Positions 34,891 to 44,689 of a stretch of 64,000 nucleotides of DNA are shown here, piece after piece. A model generated the notes under the pieces. It saw nothing but the letters and a program-made list of their open reading frames with translations. It ran no database searches and was not told the DNA's origin. This DNA is from Lysobacter sp. BMK333-48F3. Its GTDB lineage: Bacteria; Pseudomonadota; Gammaproteobacteria; Xanthomonadales; Xanthomonadaceae. The stretch covers positions 4,196,847-4,260,846 of the forward strand of contig NZ_JAIHOO010000001.1 of assembly GCF_019733395.1 (NCBI RefSeq). Direction: 5' to 3'. The position numbers and the translations under genes were made by a program. Position 1 is the first letter of the stretch. Each line of letters opens with the position of its first letter.

Positions 34891-36372
34891 TCAGGCCGAG
34901 ATCGGTTCCGGCATCAGCGCGTCGGCGCCGGCCGCGTCCAGGGGCACGTCCCAATTGCCCATCAGCGCCAGGTACAGCAGCTTGTCGAATTCGCTGCCGA
35001 AGCGCTGGATCACCGCGTCCGGGTCGGGGATCAGTTTGCCGTCGGCGATCAGGCCGAAGTGGACCTTGCCGTTGTAGCTGAGGATCGAAATGCCGATCCC
35101 GATCGAGCCGGTCTGCGGTACCCAGAACATCATCCCGTCCAGGCGCGAGCCGGCCATGTACAGCGGCTGCTGCGGCCCGGGGACGTTGGTCGCCACGGCG
35201 GTGGCCTTGCGGCTGAACAGCTCCAGCGCCAGCCCCTGGACCTGCGACGGCGCCATGCCGAGTGCGGCCAAAAGTCCAAATGCAACAATGGCTTGTCGGG
35301 AATTCTTGAGATTATTCATGCACTCGGCGACGCGCTCGACCCGGCGGATCGGGTTGTCTTCGCCGACCGGCAGGTCGAGGAACACCAGGCCGAAGTGGTT
35401 GCCGAGCTTGCGCGCGTGTTCGAGCGGACGCAGGTTGACCGGCACCGTGGCGCGCAGGGTCAGGCCGTCGACCTGGTCGCCGCGTTCGATCATGTAGCTG
35501 CGCAGCGCGCCGGCCGCGGTCGCCATCAGCACGTCGTTGACCGTGCAGTCGCAGGCGCGGCCGACCGCCTTGACCTCTTCCAGGTCCAGCGGCTCGGCCC
35601 AGGCCACGCGCTTGCTGACCCCGAGCTTGCCGCGCAGCAGCGAGGGCGGATCGTCCGACAACGACAGCGCGTGCAGCAGTTCGCGCGCGATCTCGCCGCC
35701 CTCCTTGGCCAGCATCGCCGCCAGGGTCGGGTCGCGGTACATCTCCATGCCCTTCTCGACCACCTTGCTGCCGAGCTTCATGTAACGGTCGACCGCGCCG
35801 ACCCGACGGGCGACGTCGACGCCGTCCTGCTTGAGCCAGGCCTGGGCCAGGTCGCTGCCCTTGGCCGGCTGGGCGGTGGTGTCGGTCAGCGACAACAGCA
35901 CCTGGACCAGGGCGATGCCGTCGGCGTAGCTGTGGTGGATGCGCGCGACCAGGGCCGAGCCGCCGTTGTAGCGCTCGACCAGATGGAACTGCCACAAGGG
36001 CCGGCTGCCGTCGAGCGGGCTGGACGCGAGTTGGCTGACGAAGCGCTCCAGGGCGCGCTTGCCGCCGCGCCCCGGCAGCGCGGTGTGCTGCACGTGCCAG
36101 TCGATGTCGAAGTCGTCGTCGGTCTGCCAGTAGGCGCCGGCGGCGGTGTCGACCGCCTTCTGCCGGAACCGGGTATAGGCCAGGAAACGCTGCTTGACCA
36201 CGCGCTTGAACGCATCCACCGACATCGGCTCGGCGAACATCAGCACGCCGGTGATCATCATCGGGTTGGTCGGCCGCTCCATCCGCAGCCAGGCCGTGTC
36301 GACCCGCGACATCGGTTCGCGCCGTGCGCGCTTGCGCGATTGCGTGGTCGATCCCGCCTCTGCCTTGGCCAT
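34891..36372 (-). CDS. Wax ester synthase / diacylglycerol acyltransferase
   Basis: A 493-residue WS/DGAT-family acyltransferase. The active-site motif HHxxxDG is HHSYADG (residues 146-152), preceded by the family block SPLDGSRPLWQFHLVE. Later blocks include NDVLMATAAGALRSYM and FVATNVPGPQQPLYMAG-like VATNVPGPQQPLY. It transfers acyl groups from acyl-CoA to long-chain alcohols or diacylglycerol, giving storage lipids. The frame extends upstream into repeat sequence; the ATG at 36372 gives the conventional N-terminus (basic leader, then MSRVDTAWLRME). Confidence 0.92.
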   Translation of the reverse strand: MAKAEAGSTTQSRKRARREPMSRVDTAWLRMERPTNPMMITGVLMFAEPMSVDAFKRVVKQRFLAYTRFRQKAVDTAAGAYWQTDDDFDIDWHVQHTALPGRGGKRALERFVSQLASSPLDGSRPLWQFHLVERYNGGSALVARIHHSYADGIALVQVLLSLTDTTAQPAKGSDLAQAWLKQDGVDVARRVGAVDRYMKLGSKVVEKGMEMYRDPTLAAMLAKEGGEIARELLHALSLSDDPPSLLRGKLGVSKRVAWAEPLDLEEVKAVGRACDCTVNDVLMATAAGALRSYMIERGDQVDGLTLRATVPVNLRPLEHARKLGNHFGLVFLDLPVGEDNPIRRVERVAECMNNLKNSRQAIVAFGLLAALGMAPSQVQGLALELFSRKATAVATNVPGPQQPLYMAGSRLDGMMFWVPQTGSIGIGISILSYNGKVHFGLIADGKLIPDPDAVIQRFGSEFDKLLYLALMGNWDVPLDAAGADALMPEPISA

Positions 36373-36450
36373 GCGTCCTCCCCGGATGTTCGGCGAGTGA
36401 ATCATGCGGTCGCAGGAGCGGTCAACGCGCTTGCGCGCGTTGCGCGCACG

Positions 36451-36530
36451 GGGATGGGGAATCGGGAATAGAGAATCGGTCAAAGCATGCGCTGCTTTCC
36501 GATTCCCCATTCCCCATTCCCTATTCCCGA
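36451..36530. repeat. Inverted array of GGGAAT / ATTCCC heptamers
   Basis: Copies of GGGAAT(C/A)G on the left and ATTCCCC/ATTCCCT on the right form a loose inverted repeat between the acyltransferase and photolyase genes. The same heptamer forms a perfect tandem array at 61.8 kb. The right end of the array supplies the last codons and the stop of the photolyase gene. Confidence 0.7.
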
Positions 36531-37948
36531 CCCCGATAGGCCTGCAACGCCGCATCGCGCCCCGCGGCCAGGTCGACCAGGGGCTGCGGCGGGTAGTCGG
36601 GGGCGATTCGGCGCAGGCGGGCGGGGTCTTGCCAGGGGGCGAAGCGCAGCGGCACGGGCAGCGGCGCCAGTTCCGGCAGCCAGCGCGCGATATAGGCGCC
36701 GTCGGGGTCGAATTTCTCGGCCTGGGTCACCGGGTTGAAGATGCGGAAGTACGGCGCGGCGTCGGCGCCGGTGCCGGCGACCCACTGCCAGCCCAGGGTG
36801 TTGTTGGCCAGGTCGGCGTCGACCAGGGTGTCCCAGAACCAGCGCGCGCCGTGTCGCCAGTGGTAGCGCAGGTGCTTGGTCAGGTAGCTGGCGACGATCA
36901 TGCGCACGCGGTTGTGCATCCAGCCGGTGGCCCACAGCTCGCGCAGCCCGGCATCGACGATCGGCACGCCGCTGCGGCCCTGTTGCCAGGCTTCCAGCTT
37001 CAGCGGCGACAGCCGCGCCCAGGCGAAATCGTTGAAGCGCGGATTGAAGTTCTGCTCCGGCGTGTCCGGAAAGTGATGCAGCAGGTGATGGGCGAACTCG
37101 CGCCAGCCCAGTTCGCGGATCGCCGCATCGACATCGCCCGCGTTGCCGGCGTTGCGCTCGGCCTGCAGCGACGCGACCGCGCGCCAGGGCGCGATCTCGC
37201 CGAAGTGCAGGTGCGGCGACAGGCGCGAAGTGCCGACCCGGTCGGGCCGGTCGCGCTGCTGCGCGTAACCGCGCAGGGCGCCGTTGACGAAGGTCTCCAG
37301 GGCCGCCAGCGCCCCGCCCTCGCCCGGCGTCCAGTCGGTCCAGAACGAGGCATCCCAGCGCGGCGTCGGGGTCAGCTTGAGCGCCGCCAGCGGCACCCCG
37401 TCGGGGCCCTGGGCGACGGCCGGCAACGAGGCCGGCGGCGGCCAGCAACTGGTATCGCGCCAGTCCGCCAGCGCCGCGCGCCAGAACGGGGTGAACACTT
37501 TGAACGGTCCGCCCTGTTTGGTGCGCAAGGTCCACGGCTCGAACAGCAATGCGCTGTTGTGGCTTTCGGCCTGCACGCCCATCCGCCGCAGCGCCTGCTT
37601 GATGCGGGTGTCGCGGCGCTCCAGATACGGCTCGTAACGGCGGTTCCAGAACACCGCCCGCGCGTCCATCGCCAGGACCAGCGATTGCAGGGTCGCCAGG
37701 CTGGGGCCGAAGAAGTGGCGCAGGTGCGAACCGCGCTTGCGCAAGTCGGCGTCCAGCGCGGCCAGGGCGCGATGACGCCAGGCGTCGGAGGCCGCGCCCG
37801 GGCGCCAGTGGCCGTGCTCGTCGGGGGCATGGATATAGACCGGCACCGGCGCATAACCGGCCTCGAGCGCCGCGCGCAGGGCCGGATTGTCGGCCAGGCG
37901 CAGATCGTTGCGGAACCACACCAGGGCGACGGGCGGAGCCTCGGGCAT
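36521..37948 (-). CDS. phrB: Deoxyribodipyrimidine photolyase, class I CPD type
   Basis: A 475-residue photolyase, the usual length. The N-terminal antenna domain starts ALVWFRNDLRLADNPAL; the C-terminal FAD domain has SRLSPHLHFGEIAPW, the block ELGWREFAHHLLHHFPD, then GWMHNRVRMIVASYLTKHL and WRHGARWFWDTLVDADLANN, with the tryptophans of the electron-transfer chain in place. It repairs cyclobutane pyrimidine dimers with blue light. The gene runs into the ATTCCC repeat, which makes its final residues (RGRE) and stop. Confidence 0.93.
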   Translation of the reverse strand: MPEAPPVALVWFRNDLRLADNPALRAALEAGYAPVPVYIHAPDEHGHWRPGAASDAWRHRALAALDADLRKRGSHLRHFFGPSLATLQSLVLAMDARAVFWNRRYEPYLERRDTRIKQALRRMGVQAESHNSALLFEPWTLRTKQGGPFKVFTPFWRAALADWRDTSCWPPPASLPAVAQGPDGVPLAALKLTPTPRWDASFWTDWTPGEGGALAALETFVNGALRGYAQQRDRPDRVGTSRLSPHLHFGEIAPWRAVASLQAERNAGNAGDVDAAIRELGWREFAHHLLHHFPDTPEQNFNPRFNDFAWARLSPLKLEAWQQGRSGVPIVDAGLRELWATGWMHNRVRMIVASYLTKHLRYHWRHGARWFWDTLVDADLANNTLGWQWVAGTGADAAPYFRIFNPVTQAEKFDPDGAYIARWLPELAPLPVPLRFAPWQDPARLRRIAPDYPPQPLVDLAAGRDAALQAYRGRE

Positions 37949-38058
37949 GCGGCGGGCGGCGGGCGGCGTCAGGGAGGGGCAGTATGCATGAGCGGGGAAA
38001 GAGTGGAGAGGAACGAGAAACGAGTAAAAGCCGGGGACATCGCAGTCCGCGAACGAAA

Positions 38059-38103
38059 CAGGGACGGAGGGGGTTAAGCGATGCTTAACCCCCTCCGTCC
38101 CTG
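38059..38103. repeat. Perfect 21-bp hairpin between subtilase and photolyase genes
   Basis: CAGGGACGGAGGGGGTTAAG... (38059-38079) is followed after a 3-base loop by its exact complement (38083-38103). Such long perfect stems with a GGGACGGAGGGGG core look like a mobile REP/MITE-type element. It lies 99 bases beyond the stop of the subtilase gene and may also end that transcript, though no T-tract follows. Confidence 0.75.
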
Positions 38104-38201
38104 GCGCTTCCCCTAACTGTCGAAGCGGGGAACGAGCGTCGCGTAGCCACTCGCTCCCGCTCCTTCAAGGCGGCGCAGCCGCCGCCTCGTTCTGCTGGCG
38201 C

Positions 38202-39767
<1,566 letters not shown>

Positions 39768-40571
39768 TCGTGACTCCCCGAGATGAAAGGCGGCCCGGAC
39801 GCGCCGGGCCGGTAGCGATACGCCGCGGTCTGGGCCGCGACGCACATCCGACGCTAGCGCCGTCGGGCGCGACTCGGGAATGAGTGAACCCCCTCAGGGA
39901 ACATGTAATTTTGCTACTTAAATCACAAATTTAATATGATGAATCCGGCGCTTCTGGCCGCTGTAGGGTGGACGCTGCGTTAGTGCGTTTCGGTCAATCG
40001 GTAAGCCGTTTTGTGGCCGCCCAAACAAGGGAGCCCTCGCTTGATGTCTTGGCGTGCGCAGCTCATCCGGTCGAGGTGCGCACTGAAACCTCGAGCAAGC
40101 GGCGAACGAAGAACACTCATACGCATTGCCGCCCGAAGCAGCGCTCAATACAGCGTCAAGCTCAGTCATAAAACGAAAATTCGCCTGGCGACATGCTTGG
40201 GCCGAACTCGATAGCGATAGCGATCGAGTTCAAGGACTGAACAGGACTAAAGGCGCGATGTCGCGATATGCGCGACTAAGGGGACGCTCGCGCGGACACA
40301 GAGCCGTCGCCGAGCGAATAGCGAACCCAGGTCAACTTCAATAATCGTGCCGCATGAGCGCGAATCGAACTTCATGACTGCTCGAAGAACATGCATCGCG
40401 ACACACCTTGACGAGCTCTGCAACACACTTCTAATTTCTTCGCCGGATTCGCCGCGCGGAAGGGAAACGGCGCTTCGATCGGCCGAGTTTCGACCCTTCG
40501 ATGACCTCGCCTTAGGCGGCATGCATCCAACGCACGCCACCGTACGCTCACTTTTAATCTAGGCAGTGGAA
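39768..40571. other. AT-richer 800-base intergenic region
   Basis: This stretch, especially 39900-39950 and 40120-40200, is visibly richer in A and T than its surroundings. Open frames here are short, lack ribosome sites and match nothing I recognise. It holds an inverted repeat at 40204-40231 (GAACTCGAT / ATCGAGTTC around AGCGATAGCG). It must contain the promoters of the subtilase (leftward) and the secreted hydrolase (rightward). The composition suggests acquired or decayed DNA. Confidence 0.5.
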
Positions 40572-41687
40572 ATGAAGTCAGGATCGTGGGTCGCCACATT
40601 TTTGAGCCTGTTTTTGCTATCCCCCAACAGCCTTGCGTCCCCTGCGCTGCACACCGAGGACCTGATGCTGCCGGTCCAGATCGATGGCCGAACCGAGGCC
40701 CTGGGGGCTTACTTGGCCAGGCCGGACAAGCCGGGCCGGTATCCGATCGCACTGATCGTCAATGGATCGTCCCCTGAGCCGCGCCAACAACACGCCGATG
40801 GACTAGCGCACATCGCCCGCGATTTCGCTCATCGAGGATGGCTGGCTGTATCGGTCAGTTTTCGCGGCTATGGGTATTCCTCCGGCACTCGGCATGACGA
40901 TGCGGGAAGTTGCAAATCGCCGACTGTCGCCAAGTTTTTTGAGCCCTACGCTAAAGATCTCGCCGCTGCTTTGAGCACTATCAAGCACCGCCCCGATGCC
41001 GATCCGTCCCACTCGATAGGCCTCGGAATCTCGATTGGCGGCGTTTCCGTACTTGCTTTGGCCGCCCAACCGGATCGGCCTTTGGATGCGGCCATCAATC
41101 TTTCCGGCGGGCTCTATCCGGACTATTCGCTCCGCGAAGAACAATGCCCGGAATTCAACGACGACTTGGTCCAGTACGTAGGAAAATTGGCCGAACGCAG
41201 CCGTGCGTCCACGCTGTGGTTGTATGCCGAGAACGATCAATCGTTCTCGCCAGAGCTCGCGCGCAGAATGCTCAAAAGCTACCGGGCCAAGGGCGGCGCT
41301 GCCGAACTGGCCGTCCTCCCGCCGTTCTGGCGCGATGGCCATCAGCTCTACAGGCATGAAGCGAGCCCACTGATTCGGCCCCGGATCGACAGCTTCCTGC
41401 GAGGCCTCAAGCTACCCTCGATCGATTCGCATGCCCTGGCGTCCTTGAACGCAATCTTGCCCCCCGAATCGCGGAAAAGCCTGCAGGTCTATCTCGAAGG
41501 AGATTCGAGCGAGAAAGCGCTGGCGCTTTCTGGCGACAAGAAACTCTTCTGGGGCAGAGGGTATGGTTCGCTCGACGATGCCCGCAGCACTGCATTGAAA
41601 CAGTGCCAGAGCGAAGCGACCGGTTGCCGCATCGTCGCCGAAAACAATGAACTGGTGGAGTCTTGGCAGGATCCTGCCGCGATTTGA
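40572..41687 (+). CDS. Secreted alpha/beta hydrolase (dienelactone-hydrolase-like) with C-terminal extension
   Basis: A 371-residue exported hydrolase: signal peptide (1-22), oxyanion region LIVNGSSPEPR, nucleophile Ser154 in GLGISIGGVSV, acid Asp in YAENDQSFS and base His in RDGHQLYRH. The fold resembles dienelactone hydrolase or peptidase S9-type enzymes. Residues about 315-371 form an extra small domain with two cysteines (KKLFWGRGYGSLDDARSTAL, then KQCQSEATGCRIVAE), similar to short DUF4189-like modules. Codon usage is less GC-biased than its neighbours, hinting at horizontal acquisition. The ATG at 40572 is chosen over a GTG six bases earlier because it begins the signal peptide. Confidence 0.8.
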   Translation: MKSGSWVATFLSLFLLSPNSLASPALHTEDLMLPVQIDGRTEALGAYLARPDKPGRYPIALIVNGSSPEPRQQHADGLAHIARDFAHRGWLAVSVSFRGYGYSSGTRHDDAGSCKSPTVAKFFEPYAKDLAAALSTIKHRPDADPSHSIGLGISIGGVSVLALAAQPDRPLDAAINLSGGLYPDYSLREEQCPEFNDDLVQYVGKLAERSRASTLWLYAENDQSFSPELARRMLKSYRAKGGAAELAVLPPFWRDGHQLYRHEASPLIRPRIDSFLRGLKLPSIDSHALASLNAILPPESRKSLQVYLEGDSSEKALALSGDKKLFWGRGYGSLDDARSTALKQCQSEATGCRIVAENNELVESWQDPAAI

Positions 41688-41722
41688 GTTCTAGACGAGA
41701 TTCCGACAGGCATGCCATTGCG

Positions 41723-41761
41723 ACCGATCCGCCGCAGAACAAGATTCCGCGGCGGATCGGT
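41723..41761. terminator. Bidirectional terminator between convergent genes
   Basis: A perfect 13-bp stem (ACCGATCCGCCGC with its complement) and 13-base loop lies midway between the stops of the secreted hydrolase (+) and alanine racemase (-) genes. Confidence 0.8.
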
Positions 41762-41781
41762 GGTCTCAAGTCTCGCCAGCC

Positions 41782-42873
41782 TCAGCTCTCGACGAAGCGC
41801 ACCCGGCGGGTGATCGAGCAGGTCAGCTCGTAGCCGATCGTGGCGCTGGCCTGCGCGATGCGTTCGACCGGCAGTTCCGGCCCCCACAGCAGCACCGGAT
41901 CGCCGACCTTGGCCCCGGGCACGCCGCGCAGGTCGATGGTCATCAGGTCCATCGACACCCGGCCGATCAGCTGGGTGTCGTGGCCGGCGACCCGCACCGG
42001 AGTGCCGGACGGCGCCGCGCGCGGGTAGCCGTCGCCGTAGCCGATCGCGGCCACGCCGATCCACATGTCTTCCGGGCATTCCCAGGTCGCGGCATAGCCG
42101 ATCTTCTCGCCCTTGCGCACCCGGTTGACCGCGATCAGCCGGGTCGACAGGGTCATCGCCGGGCGCAGACCGAAATCGGCGCCGGTGCGGCCTTCGACCA
42201 CGCTGATCCCGTACAGCAGGCCGCCCGGGCGGATCCACTGCGCATGCGCGTCCGGCCAGCCGAGCACCGCGGCCGAATTGGCCAGCGAACGCGGCCCGTC
42301 CAGGCCCTCGGTCGCGGCGGCGAAGGCGCGCAGTTGGGCGCGGGTCTGGCCGTGGCCGGCCTGGGCCGGGTCGAGCTCGTCGGAACTGGCGAAATGGTTC
42401 ATCAGCACGATGCCGTCGGCGACCGCCGCCGCCTCGCTCAGGCGCGCATGCGCCTGGCGCACCTGGTCGGGGGCGAAGCCGAGCCGGTGCATGCCGCTGT
42501 CGACCTTGAGCCAGCAGCGGATCGGCTCGCCGGGACCGGCTTGCTCGAGCATCTCGATCTGGCTGGGATGGTGGACCACCGATTCGACTCCGAGCCGGCG
42601 CAGTTGCGGCAGGTCGTCGGCCTCGTCGAAGCCCGACAGCAGCACGATCGGCTGCGACAGGCCGGCGGCGCGCAGGCGGTCGGCGTCGGACAGGGCCGCC
42701 ACGCCGAAGGCGTCGGCGCCTTCCAGGGCGCGGGCAACGCGCTCCAGGCCGTGGCCGTAGCCGTCGGCCTTGACCACCGCCATGACCCGGCTGTGGGGGG
42801 CGAGCGCCCGGGCCTGGGCGAGGTTATGACGCAAGGCGTCGGTGTGGATGCTTGCGCAAGTCGGTCGTGCCAT
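41782..42873 (-). CDS. alr: Alanine racemase
   Basis: A 363-residue PLP enzyme. The PLP lysine is K35 in VVKADGYGHG and the second catalytic base is in AAIGYGDGYPR; the C-terminal block VGRVSMDLMTIDLRG-like IGRVSMDLMTIDL is also typical. It makes D-alanine for peptidoglycan. It lies downstream of dnaB in the same orientation, as in many gammaproteobacteria, although two small genes and repeats intervene. The ATG at 42873 (ARPTCASIHTDAL) matches the family start; reading further upstream is not supported. Confidence 0.95.
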   Translation of the reverse strand: MARPTCASIHTDALRHNLAQARALAPHSRVMAVVKADGYGHGLERVARALEGADAFGVAALSDADRLRAAGLSQPIVLLSGFDEADDLPQLRRLGVESVVHHPSQIEMLEQAGPGEPIRCWLKVDSGMHRLGFAPDQVRQAHARLSEAAAVADGIVLMNHFASSDELDPAQAGHGQTRAQLRAFAAATEGLDGPRSLANSAAVLGWPDAHAQWIRPGGLLYGISVVEGRTGADFGLRPAMTLSTRLIAVNRVRKGEKIGYAATWECPEDMWIGVAAIGYGDGYPRAAPSGTPVRVAGHDTQLIGRVSMDLMTIDLRGVPGAKVGDPVLLWGPELPVERIAQASATIGYELTCSITRRVRFVES

Positions 42874-43463
42874 GCGCCGCATTCTAGCGAGCGCCGTCGG
42901 CGCGCCGATGAGCTGAGTGTGAAGTCGCTGCGCTTGTGCAGGACGGGCAAAGCCGGGGACGTCGGTTGCGGGGGCGCGGTCGCGTGGCAGGAGCACCCCC
43001 CTGCCCCCTTTTCAAAGGGGGGAACAGCAACAGCGCGGAGGCAACGACGGTAGCGCGGGGCAGTCGCGCGAAACATTGCTGCGCAGCGGATGCCCGCGTG
43101 GCGGATGCTCTTGTAGGAGCGGCGTGAGCCGCGAGCGGCGGCCTGCGCGGCCCCATCCATCGCGTCGCCACGCCCATCCGCCGCAGGGTAGGAGCGGCGC
43201 CCCACGGGGATTTCCTCCGGTCACAAGCCGCGACCGCGAACCCTCGGGCAGCGACGAAGGCTGCGGCGGGCCCATCCCCCTGCCCCACTTCTCCAACCGA
43301 ACGACGGCGAGAACGAAAAAGCCGCGCGGACAGACGCCCGCGCGGCTTCGATGTCGAGCCTGGAACGATCGGCAGGAGCGCGCGGCTTGGGCAAGCACGG
43401 AAGCGGTCCGAAACCCGCTCCCGCTCCGCTAGCGCCTATGCTCCAGCTCGTGAGCGCTCAGGC
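42874..43463. repeat. 590-base intergenic region built of REP-like repeats
   Basis: No gene is supported. Features: a hairpin CCCCCTTT-TC-AAAGGGGG (43004-43021); a REP unit starting GTAGGAGCGGCG at 43113-43134; a second, interrupted unit starting at 43188 whose other half (AAGCCGCGACCGCG) resumes near 43227; and two CCCTGCCC octamers (42999-43006, 43278-43285). The region separates alr from the glycine-zipper gene. A GC hairpin-prone stretch at 43321-43345 could terminate the upstream transcript. Confidence 0.6.
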
Positions 43464-43796
43464 TCAGTCGCAGCGACGCTCGATCACCGTCTCGGTCTTG
43501 TTCTGCTGGTGCTCCTGGATCTTGCGGCCCGCGAGCGCGCCGCCGACCGCGCCGGCCGCCGTCGCCAGCTTCTTGCCGTTGCCGCCGCCGACCTGGTTGC
43601 CGAGCAGGCCGCCCGCGACCGCGCCGATCGCGGTGCCGGTGATCTTGTGCTGGTCCTTGATCTGCTTGGGACGCTGCACTTCGACGTCGTAGCAGCGCGG
43701 GGTCTTCTTGGACTTGCTCTGGGCGCCGGCGACGCCGGTGGCCGCGACGCAGGACATCAGCACGATCGCGAGGGTGGATTTCAGGTTGGAGTTCAT
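43464..43796 (-). CDS. Glycine-zipper 2TM outer-membrane-type protein
   Basis: A 110-residue exported protein. Signal peptide residues 1-25 (VAATGVAGA), then a basic linker with CYDVEVQRPKQIKDQHK and the Rick_17kDa/glycine-zipper segment TGTAIGAVAGGLLGNQVGGG followed by GAVGGALAGRKIQEHQQNK. It ends RRCD. Proteins of this kind insert in or associate with the outer membrane (17-kDa antigen family), often without known function. Two cysteines could form a disulfide. Confidence 0.85.
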   Translation of the reverse strand: MNSNLKSTLAIVLMSCVAATGVAGAQSKSKKTPRCYDVEVQRPKQIKDQHKITGTAIGAVAGGLLGNQVGGGNGKKLATAAGAVGGALAGRKIQEHQQNKTETVIERRCD

Positions 43797-44116
43797 GGAC
43801 GCACCGATGGAAGGGAGGAAAGAATCGAGCGATACGATGCGCCGCGCTGCGTCACGAACACGTCAATCGCCGAGCGTTCGGCGGTGCGCGACGCGCAGCG
43901 GCGGCATCGCGCAGCAGGCTAGCGCGATGCAGCTGAACGGGCGATGCAGCAACGCGATGGCGATGCGCGAGGACGCGGCGCATCTTCGACAACGTGCGCG
44001 GCATCACTGATTGGCGCCGGGCCGAAGACGGCCCGGCCCCACTCCAGCGATCGCGCTATCCGCATCGCTTCCGGGCGCGGACCGCAACGGGACCCAGCCG
44101 GGCGGCGCGATCGCGC
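43797..44116. other. Intergenic region, no gene seen
   Basis: About 320 bases upstream of the glycine-zipper gene. The short frames present are arginine-rich and lack start signals. It should contain the glycine-zipper gene promoter; no clear element was identified. Confidence 0.5.
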
Positions 44117-44548
44117 TCAGCGCGGCTTGCTGTGCCAGAGCGCGTTGACGATGATCCAGCGGCCGTCGAAGCGGCCCATGTGGAAGTAATCGACGAACCA
44201 GGGCGTTTCCGCGCGCACCGCGGCGGCGTTGCCGGCCACGTCGAGCACCCGGCAGCTGCGGTTCCATTGTTCTTTGGGGGTCTTCAGCGCGCCCTGCTTG
44301 GTCAGCTCGACCAGCTCTTCTTTGGACATGCGGCGCAGCCCGAGGCGCTCGTACGGGGTATCGCCGATCACCGCGCGCTTGGCCAGGTCCGGGTGCAGGG
44401 CGCGCGCGACGCGTTGCGGATCGGCTTCGAGCTGGCCGTCGAGGTAGTCGAAACAGGTCGCCTCGATTGCGGCGATCGTCGCCGACTCGGGCGGTGCCGC
44501 CGGGGCGGTGGCGCTTGCGGCCGCAAGCAGCAGGGAAAACATCGACAT
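44117..44548 (-). CDS. Exported nuclear-transport-factor-2-like (lumazine-binding-like) protein
   Basis: A 143-residue protein with a signal peptide (MSMFSLLLAAASATAPAA) and a small alpha+beta cone fold of the NTF2/putative lumazine-binding type: a long N-terminal helix (ATIAAIEATCFDYLDGQL), EADPQRVARALHPDLAKRAV, a central helix and the C-terminal strands FVDYFHMGRFDGRWIIVNALWHSKP. Related proteins often bind small molecules or are isomerase-like; function here is unknown. The ATG at 44548 is preferred because GGAGG stands five bases before it. Confidence 0.78.
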   Translation of the reverse strand: MSMFSLLLAAASATAPAAPPESATIAAIEATCFDYLDGQLEADPQRVARALHPDLAKRAVIGDTPYERLGLRRMSKEELVELTKQGALKTPKEQWNRSCRVLDVAGNAAAVRAETPWFVDYFHMGRFDGRWIIVNALWHSKPR

Positions 44549-44689
44549 CCAGGCCTCCATGGGGCGCATGCGGACCGGGAGCGGTCCGCCGGCGCCGAGC
44601 ATAGCCGGGCGCCGCAGCGCGGCCAGTGCCTGTAGTCGGGGCGGTGGGACGAACGCCGGTTATCGCGCTGCGGACCCGCTCGCGCCGGC

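Noticed and set aside
43004..43021. Rho-independent terminator after the glycine-zipper gene at the C-rich hairpin
   Set aside because: The hairpin is more than 400 bases beyond that gene's stop and also matches a repeated element at 61664, so I treat it as a repeat.
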